Shown: positions 14,862 through 25,134 of the stretch, piece after piece
How the letters are laid out: every line of letters starts with the position of its first letter
Numbering within the stretch: position 1 is the stretch's first letter
Assembly: GCA_041691815.1 (NCBI GenBank)
Contig: JBEPTZ010000062.1
Coordinates: 1 to 25,212, forward strand
Source: 70-18 sp041691815
GTDB lineage: Bacteria > Pseudomonadota > Alphaproteobacteria > Acetobacterales > Acetobacteraceae
Length of the DNA: 25,212 bases
Direction: 5' to 3'
Position numbers and translations under genes: made by a program
Notes under the pieces: generated by a model
Told to the model about the DNA's origin: nothing
Databases searched by the model: none
The model's input: the letters and a program-made list of their open reading frames with translations, nothing else

Positions 14862-16583
14862 TCACGAGCGGCGCAGCATGAAGTCGCGGCCGACCAGCTT
14901 GTAGCCGAGCAGCACGATGGCGATGGTCGCGGCCAGCAGCACGAAGCCGAGCGCGGCCAGCGTCTCGAAGCTGCCGTTCTCGCTGAGATCGAGCATCATC
15001 ACCGAGATCACCCGGGTCTGGCCGCTGACCAGGAACAGCGCGGTGCTCAGTTCGCGGGCGGCCGGGATGAACACCAGCAGCCAGGAGCCGACCAGGTTGG
15101 TCTTCAGCAGCGGCACCACCACCTGTGCCAGCGCCCGAAGCCGGCCGCCGCCGAGGATACGGACCGCGTCCTCCATCTCCGGGTTCAGCGAGCGCACGCC
15201 GGCGGCGGCGTTGACATAGGCGACCGGCAGGAAGCGGGTGGTGTAGCCGATGATCAGGATCGCCGCGGTGCCGTACAGCGCGATCGGCGGCGGCGCGTAG
15301 GTGGCGTAGAAGGCGACGCCCAGCACGATGCCGGGGATCACCAGCGGCGCCATGCACAGCAGGGTGAGGATGCCGCGGTCGCGCACCATCCGCCGGGTGA
15401 CGATATAGGCAATCACCAGCGCCAGCACGACCGCGGCACAGGCCGCGGCGGCGGAATAGCCAAAGGTGCGGATGATTGTGTTGCGGGAATTCGCCTCGAA
15501 CAGCACGGCGGCGAAATTATCCAGCGTGAGGTTGGCCCAGGACAGCCCCAGCCCCCAGGCCTGGCTGAACGCCGCCTGCGCCAGTGCCGCATAGGGCAGG
15601 ATCACCGCCAGCCCGACCACGAACAGCGCGTAGCCGAGCACCAGCCAGCGATAGCCGCCCAGCGGGGTGAAGGTTCGGGTGCCGCCCTTGCCGGTCAGCG
15701 CCACGTAACCCTTGCGGCCCAGCACCAGGCGCTGCATCGAGAACATCGCCAGGGTGATGACGATCAGCGGAATCGCGTAGGCCGCCGCCGCCTCGGCGCG
15801 GATCGGGGTTTCGAAGAACTGCCACAGCACCAGCGTCATCACCGGAATGCGCGACGGCAGGGCGATGATCGCCGGGGTGCCGAACAGTGCCACGGTGTCG
15901 AGAAAGACGATGATCGCGCCGCCGATGATCGCCGGCAGCACCAGCGGCAGGGTGATGCGCCGGATGGTGCGTAACCAGCCGGCGCCGAGGATGCTGGCCG
16001 CCTCCTCCATCTCGGAGGACACCAGGTCGAGTGCTGCCGCGGTGAACACGAAGATATAGGGAAAGGCGTAGAGTGCGGTGACCAGCACCAGGCCGCTGAA
16101 GCTGTAAATGTTCATGAAGCCAGCGCTGCTGCCGGTCAGCGCCATCCACATCTTGTTCAGCCAGCCGGCATTCGGGCCGCCGAGCAGAATCCAGCCGATT
16201 GCCCCCAGGTACGAGGGGGTGATGAAGGCGCCGATGATCAGCGCCCGGATCAGCCCCTTGCACGGCATGTTGGTGCGCGAGATGCCCCAGGCGATCGGCA
16301 CCGCGAACACCGCCGACAGGATGGTGACTTCCAGCGCGTAGAGCAGCGAGTTGCCGACCGCGGCGACGTTGCGCTCCCGCCCCCAGGCGACGGCGTAGTT
16401 GTGCAGGGTGAAGCCGCCGGTGCCGGTGGCCTGGAAGCTGGACACCAGCAGCCGGATGACCGGGGCGGCGATCAGGAACACCAGCACCAACGTCGCCAAC
16501 CCGAACACCACGGTGGCGGGTTGCAGCCGGCGCCGCTGCACAACGAACGGCTGGCGTGACGGCGACGCGGGCGTGGCGCTCAT
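14862..16583 (-). CDS. Fused iron-type ABC transporter permease (two transmembrane domains)
   Basis: A 573-residue permease with two homologous membrane domains in one chain, as in FbpB/AfuB-type ferric importers and related thiamine or 2-aminoethylphosphonate systems. Each half has an EAA loop: EEAASILGAGWLRTIRRITL at about 193-212 and EDAVRILGGGRLRALAQVVV at about 471-490. About a dozen hydrophobic segments are present, with a basic N terminus. The ATG at 16583 is 28 bp downstream of the binding-protein stop, so the two are co-transcribed. No ATPase gene follows: the next gene on this strand is the HtrA protease. A shared or distant ATPase must energise it. Confidence 0.9.
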   Translation of the reverse strand: MSATPASPSRQPFVVQRRRLQPATVVFGLATLVLVFLIAAPVIRLLVSSFQATGTGGFTLHNYAVAWGRERNVAAVGNSLLYALEVTILSAVFAVPIAWGISRTNMPCKGLIRALIIGAFITPSYLGAIGWILLGGPNAGWLNKMWMALTGSSAGFMNIYSFSGLVLVTALYAFPYIFVFTAAALDLVSSEMEEAASILGAGWLRTIRRITLPLVLPAIIGGAIIVFLDTVALFGTPAIIALPSRIPVMTLVLWQFFETPIRAEAAAAYAIPLIVITLAMFSMQRLVLGRKGYVALTGKGGTRTFTPLGGYRWLVLGYALFVVGLAVILPYAALAQAAFSQAWGLGLSWANLTLDNFAAVLFEANSRNTIIRTFGYSAAAACAAVVLALVIAYIVTRRMVRDRGILTLLCMAPLVIPGIVLGVAFYATYAPPPIALYGTAAILIIGYTTRFLPVAYVNAAAGVRSLNPEMEDAVRILGGGRLRALAQVVVPLLKTNLVGSWLLVFIPAARELSTALFLVSGQTRVISVMMLDLSENGSFETLAALGFVLLAATIAIVLLGYKLVGRDFMLRRS

Positions 16584-16611
16584 GACAGGCGGCGGTCCGG
16601 CTGGGTGCGGA

Positions 16612-17655
16612 TCAGCCGTTGAACAGGTCGCGCCACTTGTCGCGCAGCCCCGGCAGTTCCTTTTCGATATTTTCCAGCGTCGGCTGGAACAGGGTCAGAT
16701 CGGCCAGCGATTTGGCGCCCTTCGGCGGCGGCACGTCGGTGCGCAGCGGCTGCTCGTAATTATCGGTGAGGATCTTCGAGTATTCCGGCCCGGCCATGAA
16801 ATCGATCAACAGCTTGGCCGCGTTCGGGCTGGGCGAGCCCTTGATGATCGCCGCCGGCGACAGGTCGGCCAGCGAGAACGAGGTGGGGTAGTTGACCACC
16901 AGCGGGTTGCCCTTGGCGGCGCTGCGCAAAGCGGTGGCGGCGCTGCAGATTGCCACCGAGCGCTCGCCGCTGTTCAGCACCGCCACCGCGTCGTCGATCG
17001 AGCGGCCAACCAGCGGGTTGAGCTTGTTCAGCTTCTCGAAGAAGCCCCAACCGTATTTCTCGGCCATACCCACGGTCCACACCCCCACCAGGCCGCTGTA
17101 GTTCGGGCTGCCGAAGGAGATCTTGTTCTTCCATTTCGGGTCGGTGAGGTCGGGCCAGTCCTTCGGCGAATCCGCCGCCGAGACCTGCTTGGAGTTGTAC
17201 AGCAGCGTTACCAGTCCGACCCAGCCGGGGCGGTAGTAGCCGCCACCGTTGAAGTCGCGGATCGACGGCACCAGCCCGGCCGCGTTCGGCGGGGTGTATT
17301 TGACCAACTTGTCCTTGGCGATCAGGTCGCTCATGTGCGCGGCGTCGGTGCTGCTGAACACGTCGGCCTGCACCGAGCCGGCGTTGAGGTCCTGCATCAG
17401 GCGCTGGAATGCGACCTGCGAGGTGGTCTTGGTGCCCGCCATGCTGATGCCTGGGTATTTGGCGGTGAACGCGCGGCCGACGGCATCGACCATCGGCTGG
17501 TCCAGGTAGCCGGAATACCAGGTGACCTTGGCTTCCTTCTTCGCCGCCTCGTAGAGCTTGGCCTGGTCGTCGGCCGCCGATGCCGCTGGTGCGGCGATCG
17601 CGCCCGCGCCCAATGCCATCATTCCCGTCGTTACCGCCCGCCTGGTGATCTGCAT
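16612..17655 (-). CDS. ABC transporter substrate-binding protein, iron-type (FbpA/AfuA-like fold)
   Basis: A 347-residue periplasmic binding protein. The signal peptide has a twin-arginine-like start (ITRRAVTTG), a hydrophobic stretch and an ASA-A cleavage region near residue 29. The mature start KLYEAAKKEAKVTWYSGYLD, the later VFSSTDAAHM and WPDLTDPKWKNKISFGSPNY segments are typical of the family that includes FbpA and AfuA. I start at the ATG at 17655 because GGGAGA precedes it at a good distance; an earlier in-frame ATG at 17688 would put 11 residues before the Tat motif. The ligand is open: ferric iron, phosphonate, thiamine or polyamine-like substrates occur among relatives, and I cannot place the tyrosine pair of true ferric binders. 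Confidence 0.88.
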   Translation of the reverse strand: MQITRRAVTTGMMALGAGAIAAPAASAADDQAKLYEAAKKEAKVTWYSGYLDQPMVDAVGRAFTAKYPGISMAGTKTTSQVAFQRLMQDLNAGSVQADVFSSTDAAHMSDLIAKDKLVKYTPPNAAGLVPSIRDFNGGGYYRPGWVGLVTLLYNSKQVSAADSPKDWPDLTDPKWKNKISFGSPNYSGLVGVWTVGMAEKYGWGFFEKLNKLNPLVGRSIDDAVAVLNSGERSVAICSAATALRSAAKGNPLVVNYPTSFSLADLSPAAIIKGSPSPNAAKLLIDFMAGPEYSKILTDNYEQPLRTDVPPPKGAKSLADLTLFQPTLENIEKELPGLRDKWRDLFNG

Positions 17656-17832
17656 CGCGTACTCTCCCTGTTGCGGACTCAGCCCCACGGCACCGGCTGT
17701 CGGCCAGGTCGCGAACCTCCCGCTGTTTTTTGGCGCACCTGTTCCGCCTGCGCGGCGGTGCGTTGAGTCGACTATCGCAAGCAGGCTACAGCAGCAAAGG
17801 GCGCAGCCGCAATACCGGGTGGCCCGGCCAAA
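17656..17832. terminator. Intergenic region with a weak candidate hairpin
   Basis: This gap separates the end of the permease-ATPase fusion gene from the start of the iron-type binding-protein gene, both on the minus strand. CCGGG (17815-17819) and CCCGG (17823-17827) form a short stem just past the fusion gene's stop, without a real T tract. A further GC stem CCGCC/GGCGG lies near 17745-17760. A promoter for the iron-type operon should lie here, but I cannot point to convincing -35 and -10 boxes. Confidence 0.25.
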
Positions 17833-19317
17833 TCAATGCCCCAGCATCTGCGACAGGAACGCCCGTGTCCGCTCATGCTTCGGCGCGGTGAAGAAGCTCT
17901 CCGGGTCGGCCTGCTCGATGATCTGGCCCTCATTGATGAACACCACCCGGTCGGCGATCTTGCGCGCGAAGCCCATCTCGTGGGTGACGCAGATCATCGT
18001 CATCCCCTCGCTGGCCAGGTCGAACATCACGTCCAGCACCTCGCTGACCACTTCCGGGTCGAGTGCGGAGGTCGGCTCGTCGAACAGCATCAGCCGCGGC
18101 TTCATGCACAGCGCCCGGGCGATCGCCACCCGCTGCTGCTGGCCGCCGGACAACTGGGACGGGTACTTGTCCGCCTGATCGCCCACCCGCACCCGCGCCA
18201 GCAGCGCCAGCGCCTCCGCCTCGGCCTGGGCGCGCGGCAGCTTGCGCACGATCATCGGTGCCAAGGTGCAGTTCTCCAACACCGTCAGATGCGGGAACAG
18301 GTTGAACGACTGGAACACCATGCCGACCTCGCGGCGGATCCGGTCGACATTGCCCGGCGTTTCGTCGAGCGTCACTCCGTCCACCACGATGCTGCCGGCG
18401 CCCGAGCGCTCCAGCCGGTTGATGCAGCGGATCAGCGTCGATTTGCCCGAGCCGGACGGCCCGCAGATCACGATCCGCTCGCCCAGCGCCACCGACAGTT
18501 CGACATCCTTCAGCGCCTGATAGGCGCCATACCACTTGCCCAGGCCGTCGATGCGCACCACCTCGCGGCCCGGTTCGGCTTTCGCCGCGGCCGCCGCTGC
18601 ATCAGGTGCCGCCAATACCGCCGCCGGCACCAGGGGGCGCGGCCGCCGGCTGCGCCGGCTCGGGCGGCCGATCCTGAACGTCGCCTCGGTCCATTGCACC
18701 AGCCAGGTGGCAGGGTAGCTGATCGCCAGATAGATCAGCGCCACCAGCGTGAAGACCTCGAAATGCTTGTAGGTGGTCGCCGCCAGCAACTGGCCGGCGC
18801 GCATCAGTTCGTTGAGCGCCACCACCGAGACCAGCGCCGAATCCTTGAACAATGCGATGAAGTAGTTGCCGGCTGCCGGGATCACGATGCGGATCGCCTG
18901 CGGCAGCACGATGCGGGTCATCGTCTCGCGCCCCGGCAGCCCCAACGACCAGGCCGCCTCGCGCTGGCCGCCCGGCACCGCCTCAATGCCGGAGCGGAAC
19001 ACCTCGCTGAGATAGGCGGCGTAGTTGAGGCTGAGCGCGATAACACCGGCAGTGAACGAATCCAACTCGATCCCGGCCAGCGGCAGCACGTAGTAGATGT
19101 AGAAAATCTGCAGCAGCAGCGGTGTGCCGCGCATCAGGTCGACGAATAGCGTCGCCGGCCAGGACAGCGGTCGGAACCGCACGGTGCGCACGATCGCGAT
19201 CAACAGCCCGAGCACCATCGCGATGGCGATCGAGATGAAGGTCAGCTCGATGGTGGTCACCGCCGCCAGCAGCAGGGTCGGCATGAATTCGCGGATATCG
19301 GCGAGAGAGAAACCCAT
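17833..19317 (-). CDS. Polar amino-acid ABC importer, permease-ATPase fusion
   Basis: A 494-residue single chain joining a HisM/GlnP-type permease to a GlnQ-type ATPase. Residues 1 to about 216 are the membrane part, with MRGTPLLLQIFYIYYVLPL (62-80) and the EAA loop at about 110-141. A 35-residue Arg/Pro/Ala-rich linker (217-252) follows. The ATPase has Walker A GPSGSGKST (286-294), Q-loop Q336, signature LSGGQQQR (389-396), Walker B LMLFDEPTSALD (409-420) and the switch H446. All catalytic motifs are intact, so the fusion should be active. The ATG at 19317 has GAGG upstream. The matching binding protein is the next gene upstream on the same strand. Similar fusions occur sporadically in proteobacteria. 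Confidence 0.93.
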   Translation of the reverse strand: MGFSLADIREFMPTLLLAAVTTIELTFISIAIAMVLGLLIAIVRTVRFRPLSWPATLFVDLMRGTPLLLQIFYIYYVLPLAGIELDSFTAGVIALSLNYAAYLSEVFRSGIEAVPGGQREAAWSLGLPGRETMTRIVLPQAIRIVIPAAGNYFIALFKDSALVSVVALNELMRAGQLLAATTYKHFEVFTLVALIYLAISYPATWLVQWTEATFRIGRPSRRSRRPRPLVPAAVLAAPDAAAAAAKAEPGREVVRIDGLGKWYGAYQALKDVELSVALGERIVICGPSGSGKSTLIRCINRLERSGAGSIVVDGVTLDETPGNVDRIRREVGMVFQSFNLFPHLTVLENCTLAPMIVRKLPRAQAEAEALALLARVRVGDQADKYPSQLSGGQQQRVAIARALCMKPRLMLFDEPTSALDPEVVSEVLDVMFDLASEGMTMICVTHEMGFARKIADRVVFINEGQIIEQADPESFFTAPKHERTRAFLSQMLGH

Positions 19318-19359
19318 GCTGCCTCGATCGCTTGCGGTCGGTGTGGGCGGTTATCGCAA

Positions 19360-19388
19360 GAAGGCCCGGCTGCTGCAGCCGGGCCTTC
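19360..19388 (-). terminator. Strong intercistronic hairpin (attenuator or partial terminator)
   Basis: GAAGGCCCGGCT (19360-19371) and AGCCGGGCCTTC (19377-19388) form a perfect 12-bp stem with a 5-base loop. It lies between the stop of the binding-protein gene (19413) and the start of the permease-ATPase gene (19317). In the minus direction it is followed by TTGCGATAA, only a weak T run. It most likely reduces readthrough or protects the 3' end of the binding-protein mRNA, giving more binding protein than membrane transporter. Confidence 0.7.
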
Positions 19389-19412
19389 CGCTTGGCAGAG
19401 CCGCCGGTGGAA

Positions 19413-20267
19413 TCAGGTTCCGGCGTGGCGGTTGTTTTCGTTCAGGCCCCATTTCTGCAGGATCTTGAGGTCGGTGCCATCCGCCTTGATCTGCGCCAGC
19501 GCCCAGTTGATCGCCTCGCGCAGCGAGCCCTCGTCCTTGCGGAAGCCGGAGCCGATCACCCCGATCTCCTTCGGCTTGTAGTCGGCCACCATCTCGAACC
19601 CCGCCGCATAGGCCGGGTTCTTGGTCAGCGCGAAGCCGGCCACCGGCGCATCAATGATGCCGGCGTCCAGCCGCCCGATGGTCATGTCCTGCATCATCGT
19701 GGCCATGGTCGGGTAGCTCTTCACGGTCACGCCCGGGATGGCGTTCAGCCAATCAAGATACACGGTGCCGAGCTGGCTGCCGGCAGTGTGGCCCTTGAGG
19801 TCGTCCATCGTGTGCAGCTTCAGCGGATTGCCCTTCTTGACCAGCATCGCTTCGCCGTACTGGTACCAGCCATCCGAGAAATCGATCACCTTCTTGCGCT
19901 TGTCGGTGATGTACATGGCATCGGCGATCATATCCATGCGCCCGGCCAGCAGCCCCGGGATCAGGCCCTCGAAGTCGATCTGCTTCACGCTGTGGTTGGG
20001 AATGCCCAGCTTCTCCAGCATCGCCAGCAGCATCTCGGCGTCGATACCGACGATCTGGTGGGTCTTTTCGTCCAGAAACGCGTAGGGCTGGTCGTTGGAC
20101 GTGCCGAAGGCCAGCGTCTTGGCAGCCTTCACGCGCGCGAAGCTGTCATCCTTGGCGGTAATCGTCGGCCCGCCGGCAGCGAAGGCGCCGCGCGGCAGCA
20201 GTGCCGCCCCGGCGGTTGCGGCGGCCATCGCCAGCACGGCGCGGCGCCGATGATGTGAACGAAGCAT
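19413..20267 (-). CDS. Polar amino-acid ABC transporter substrate-binding protein
   Basis: A 284-residue periplasmic protein of the SBP_bac_3 family. Residues 1-30 are a signal peptide with an RRR cluster, a hydrophobic core and an AFA-A cleavage site. Mature features are LAFGTSNDQPYAFLDEKTHQIVGIDAEM (54-81), the GLIPGLLAGRMDMIADAMYITDKRKKVIDFSDGW stretch with the ligand-contacting Arg/Asp pattern, and GSQLGTVYLDWL. This family binds amino acids, opines, ectoine or related compounds; the exact ligand is not readable. It lies upstream of the permease-ATPase fusion with the strong hairpin between them. The ATG at 20267 has AGGGGAA at a good distance and sets the usual signal-peptide length. Confidence 0.92.
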   Translation of the reverse strand: MLRSHHRRRAVLAMAAATAGAALLPRGAFAAGGPTITAKDDSFARVKAAKTLAFGTSNDQPYAFLDEKTHQIVGIDAEMLLAMLEKLGIPNHSVKQIDFEGLIPGLLAGRMDMIADAMYITDKRKKVIDFSDGWYQYGEAMLVKKGNPLKLHTMDDLKGHTAGSQLGTVYLDWLNAIPGVTVKSYPTMATMMQDMTIGRLDAGIIDAPVAGFALTKNPAYAAGFEMVADYKPKEIGVIGSGFRKDEGSLREAINWALAQIKADGTDLKILQKWGLNENNRHAGT

Positions 20268-20325
20268 GGCTTCCCCTTTTTGTCTTTTTATTTCAAACTG
20301 TTACTCAGCCACAGGCGATCGCGGA

Positions 20326-20331
20326 AGTCAA
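20326..20331 (-). promoter_or_regulatory. Candidate -35 box for the amino-acid transporter operon
   Basis: On the minus strand TTGACT matches the sigma-70 -35 consensus at five of six positions and lies about 60 bp upstream of the binding-protein start codon. I find no strong -10 at 16-18 bp, only an A/T-rich stretch closer to the gene, so this is a tentative call. Confidence 0.3.
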
Positions 20332-20404
20332 CCCTGTACGCGCCCCGCGCACCGGCGCCGCGTCACAATGCAGGCGTTCTCCGCGCCGGGCAACAATCTT
20401 GCCG

Positions 20405-20441
20405 TTGCAACGGGCGCCAATAGTTACTATTATTATGGTAG
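20405..20441 (+). promoter_or_regulatory. Candidate promoter and operator for the HxlR-MATE operon
   Basis: TTGCAA (20405-20410), a 17-bp spacer and TATTAT (20428-20433) form a good sigma-70-like promoter 27 bp ahead of the HxlR start codon. Overlapping the -10 is an imperfect dyad, TACTAT-TATT-ATGGTA (20425-20440), resembling the TACT/AGTA-type operators of HxlR-family repressors. This is an A/T island in otherwise GC-rich DNA. Autoregulation is inferred. Confidence 0.5.
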
Positions 20442-20459
20442 TCATCATTGGAATTCCCC

Positions 20460-20981
20460 ATGCAACGCACCAGCTTCGGCGCCATGCCCTGCCCCATCGC
20501 CCGCGGCCTGGAACGGGTCGGCGAGTGGTGGTCGATGCTGATCCTGCGCGATGCCTTCGCCGGCATCACCCGCTTCGACGCGCTGCAAAAGAGCCTCGGC
20601 ATCGCACCGGCCATGCTCACCCGCCGGCTGGACTCGCTGGTCGAGGCCGGGCTGCTGGAACGGCACCTGTATTGCGAGAAGCCGCCCCGCCACGAATACC
20701 GCCTCACCCAGCGCGGCGTCGATTTCCGCCCGGTGCTGATCGCCATGCTGGCCTGGGGCAACAAGCATTTCGCCCCCGAGGGCGCCTCCATCCGCCTGGT
20801 CGACGCCGCCACCATGGAGGAGGTCGAGCCGGTGCTGGTCGACCGCCGCACCCTGCGCCCGATCCTGTCGGACGCGTTCCGCCTCGCGCCCGGCCCGGCC
20901 GCCACGCCCGCCACCCGCGCCCGCCTCGCCCGCAGCGGCGGCGCCATCCTGCCCGCCACCCTGCCGGAGCAGGACGCATGA
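20460..20981 (+). CDS. HxlR-family transcriptional regulator
   Basis: A 173-residue winged helix-turn-helix regulator. The family start is visible as CPIARGLERVGEWWSMLILR (11-30), then the recognition region TRFDALQKSLGIAPAMLTRR (37-56), LVEAGLLERHLY and the wing PPRHEYRLTQRG. C11 is at the position of the conserved N-terminal Cys used for thiol or electrophile sensing in relatives such as YodB; C72 is a second Cys. A 60-residue C-terminal extension is typical of proteobacterial members. I prefer the ATG at 20460; a TTG at 20448 is possible. Its stop overlaps the MATE start (ATGA), so it is probably the local repressor of that pump. Confidence 0.92.
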   Translation: MQRTSFGAMPCPIARGLERVGEWWSMLILRDAFAGITRFDALQKSLGIAPAMLTRRLDSLVEAGLLERHLYCEKPPRHEYRLTQRGVDFRPVLIAMLAWGNKHFAPEGASIRLVDAATMEEVEPVLVDRRTLRPILSDAFRLAPGPAATPATRARLARSGGAILPATLPEQDA

Positions 20982-22387
20982 CCGCGCTCACAGCCACCAT
21001 CCCCGCCGCCCCGCTCAACGCAACGCTTGCTACCGCAATGAGCCCGCGCACGCACCAACTGCTGCACGGCCCCATCGTGCCGACGCTGCTGCGCCTTGCC
21101 TGGCCGAACATGCTGGTGATGCTGGCCCAGTCCTCCACCGGCCTGATCGAAACCTGGTGGGTCTCCCGCCTCGGCACCGACGCGCTGGCCGGCATGGCGC
21201 TGGTGTTCCCCGGCCTGATGATGATGCAGATGCTGTCCGGCGGCTCGCTCGGCGGCGGCATCAGTTCGGCGATCGCCCGCGCGCTGGGCGGCGGCCGGCG
21301 CGACGACGCCGACGCGCTGGTGATCCATGCGTTGTTGATCAACCTGGCACTCGGCGTCATCGCCTCGGTGGCGTTCCTGGTGTTCGGCCGGCCGATCTAC
21401 CGGCTGATGGGCGGCCAGGGCGCCTCGCTGGACGCCGCGATAGCCTATTCCAACGTGGTGTTCGGCTTCAACGTGCTGATCTGGCTGATGAACGCGCTGG
21501 CCAGCAGCATCCGCGGCACCGGCAACATGCTGGTCCCCTCGCTCGGCGTCTGCGCCGGGGTGGTGGTGCTGGTCCCGCTGTCGCCGCTGCTGATCTTCGG
21601 CATCGGCCCGTTCCCGGCCCTCGGCATCGCCGGCGGCGGTGCGGCGATCGTGGTCTCCACCCTGCTCACCATCGCCGTGCTGCTCTGGCACCTGTACTCC
21701 CGCCACAGCATCGTGCGGTTGCGCCGGGCGCGGCTGCAATGGCGGATGTTCGCCGATATCCTGCGGGTCGGCGGGGTTGCCGCGATCAGCACCCTCCAGA
21801 CCTCGCTGATCGTCGTGCTCACCACCGCGATCGTCGGCGCCGCCGCCGGGCCCGATGCGCTGGCCGGCTACGGCACCGGCGCGCGGCTGGAATATCTGCT
21901 GATCCCGCTGGTGTTCGGCCTCGGCGCGCCGCTGGTCGCTTTGGTCGGCACCAATATCGGCGCCGGCCAGGAGCAGCGGGCGTTGCGCGCGGCGCTGATC
22001 GGCGGCGCCCTGGCGTTCGCGATCACAGAGGCGGTCGGGCTGGCCGGCGCGATCTGGCCGCAGGCCTGGCTTGGCCTGTTCGGCCACGACCCGCGCATGC
22101 TGGCCACCGGCGTCGCCTATTTGCGCGCGGTCGGCCCGGCCTACGGCTTCTTCGGCCTCGGCCTGGCGCTGTATTTCGCCTCGCAGGGCGCCGGCCGGCT
22201 GCTCTGGCCGTTGGTCGCCGGCACGCTGCGGCTGATCGTCGCGATCGGCGGCGCCTGGCTGGCGCTGCGCCTCACCGGTTCACTCGGCTGGGCGTTCGCA
22301 GCACTGGCCGCCGCGATGCTGTGCTACGGCGCCATCATCACCGCCGCCGTCGCCTCCGGCGCCTGGTTTCGCCGCCGCCCGGCCTGA
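20978..22387 (+). CDS. MATE-family multidrug efflux transporter
   Basis: A 469-residue inner-membrane antiporter of the multidrug and toxic compound extrusion family, with two six-helix halves. The first half carries RLAWPNMLVMLAQSSTGLIETWWVSRLGTDALAG, the second VALVGTNIGAGQEQRALRAA, both typical MATE segments. It should export cationic drugs or toxic metabolites by a sodium or proton gradient. The ATG at 20978 overlaps the HxlR stop by 4 bp, and GGAGCAGG lies just before it. The open frame extends far upstream through the regulator in another phase, but that part is not family-like. Substrates are unknown. Confidence 0.93.
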   Translation: MTALTATIPAAPLNATLATAMSPRTHQLLHGPIVPTLLRLAWPNMLVMLAQSSTGLIETWWVSRLGTDALAGMALVFPGLMMMQMLSGGSLGGGISSAIARALGGGRRDDADALVIHALLINLALGVIASVAFLVFGRPIYRLMGGQGASLDAAIAYSNVVFGFNVLIWLMNALASSIRGTGNMLVPSLGVCAGVVVLVPLSPLLIFGIGPFPALGIAGGGAAIVVSTLLTIAVLLWHLYSRHSIVRLRRARLQWRMFADILRVGGVAAISTLQTSLIVVLTTAIVGAAAGPDALAGYGTGARLEYLLIPLVFGLGAPLVALVGTNIGAGQEQRALRAALIGGALAFAITEAVGLAGAIWPQAWLGLFGHDPRMLATGVAYLRAVGPAYGFFGLGLALYFASQGAGRLLWPLVAGTLRLIVAIGGAWLALRLTGSLGWAFAALAAAMLCYGAIITAAVASGAWFRRRPA

Positions 22388-22451
22388 TCTGGACGCCTCG
22401 CCCGGCCTGTCGTAGCGTTTCGGCAAGTAACCTGACAGGCCAGGAACCGCC

Positions 22452-24560
<2,109 letters not shown>

Positions 24561-24564
24561 GGCT

Positions 24565-24611
24565 GGGGCGCTGCCCCCGACCCCCGCCAGGGGTCGAGCC
24601 CCCGGGCCCCC
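24565..24611 (-). repeat. GC-rich intergenic repeat, copy 2
   Basis: Read on the minus strand, this contains GGGGGCTCGACCCCTGGCGG then GGGTCGGGGGCAGCGCCCC, matching the layout of the element at 112-160. It fills the gap between the fadB-like stop and the recombinase remnant. On the plus strand GACCCC/GGGGTC (24579-24595) can form a stem, so it may also terminate the fadB-like transcript. Confidence 0.5.
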
Positions 24612-25134
24612 TTTTACCGAACTCTGCATCAGATTGATAACTGTCGTCGTCGCGGTGGCTTCCTCCGGGGTTTGAGACTTGAGACCAGCGGCGTGAAGTA
24701 GGTTCGGCAAGTCGCCGACCAGTTCGATGCCAGGCGGGTCATCTGGGTCGGTCGGTGGGCTGATAATGACCTTGTCAATGAGAACGCGTCCGGCTTCGCG
24801 GGCTTCGGCGTGGTCGGGCCCGGCCAGCGCCTCACTCATATGAGCCAACTTGGCACAGCAGACGGCCGCCATGTCGGTTGGGATCGACGGCGCTTCAGGA
24901 ACCGGCATGGCGAGGGCGGCCGCCAGTTCGGTGCGACGGGTTTCCAGATCGCCGAGCCGTCGGGTGATGTCGGGCGCGCGGATAGCGTCAGCGAGGGCGT
25001 CGATGAGGTTGGCGATCCGACGATCTACGGTGTCGAGTTCGCGCCGCTGCTCGGCCGGGTTTCCGCCGGCCAGGACGATCTGCTCGTGCCAGGCCTCGGC
25101 GAAGGCGGCGGCGAAGCTCGCCAGCAGTTCCGGT
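24595..25134 (-). pseudogene. C-terminal remnant of a large serine recombinase
   Basis: The minus-strand frame entering at about 25137 reads LQPELLASFAAAFAEAWHEQ, then a coiled-coil stretch (RRELDTVDRRIANLIDALAD, ITRRLGDLETRRTELAAAL), HMSEALAG, and EAREAGRVLIDKVIISPPTD with a final ELVGDLPNLL. This is the pattern of the C-terminal part of resolvase/recombinase zinc-ribbon proteins of phages and integrative elements. The catalytic resolvase domain is absent: the frame is cut at 25135 by IS-like terminal sequence. No stop is met at the expected end; the frame runs through the GC-rich repeat and into the antisense of the fadB-like gene. I therefore call it a fragment. It marks a former integrative element. 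Confidence 0.72.

Noticed and set aside
14379..15974. Plus-strand open frame of 531 residues rich in Gln, His, Arg and Asp
   Set aside because: It is antisense to the protease and the fused permease, and its odd composition is what the complement of membrane-protein codons produces.
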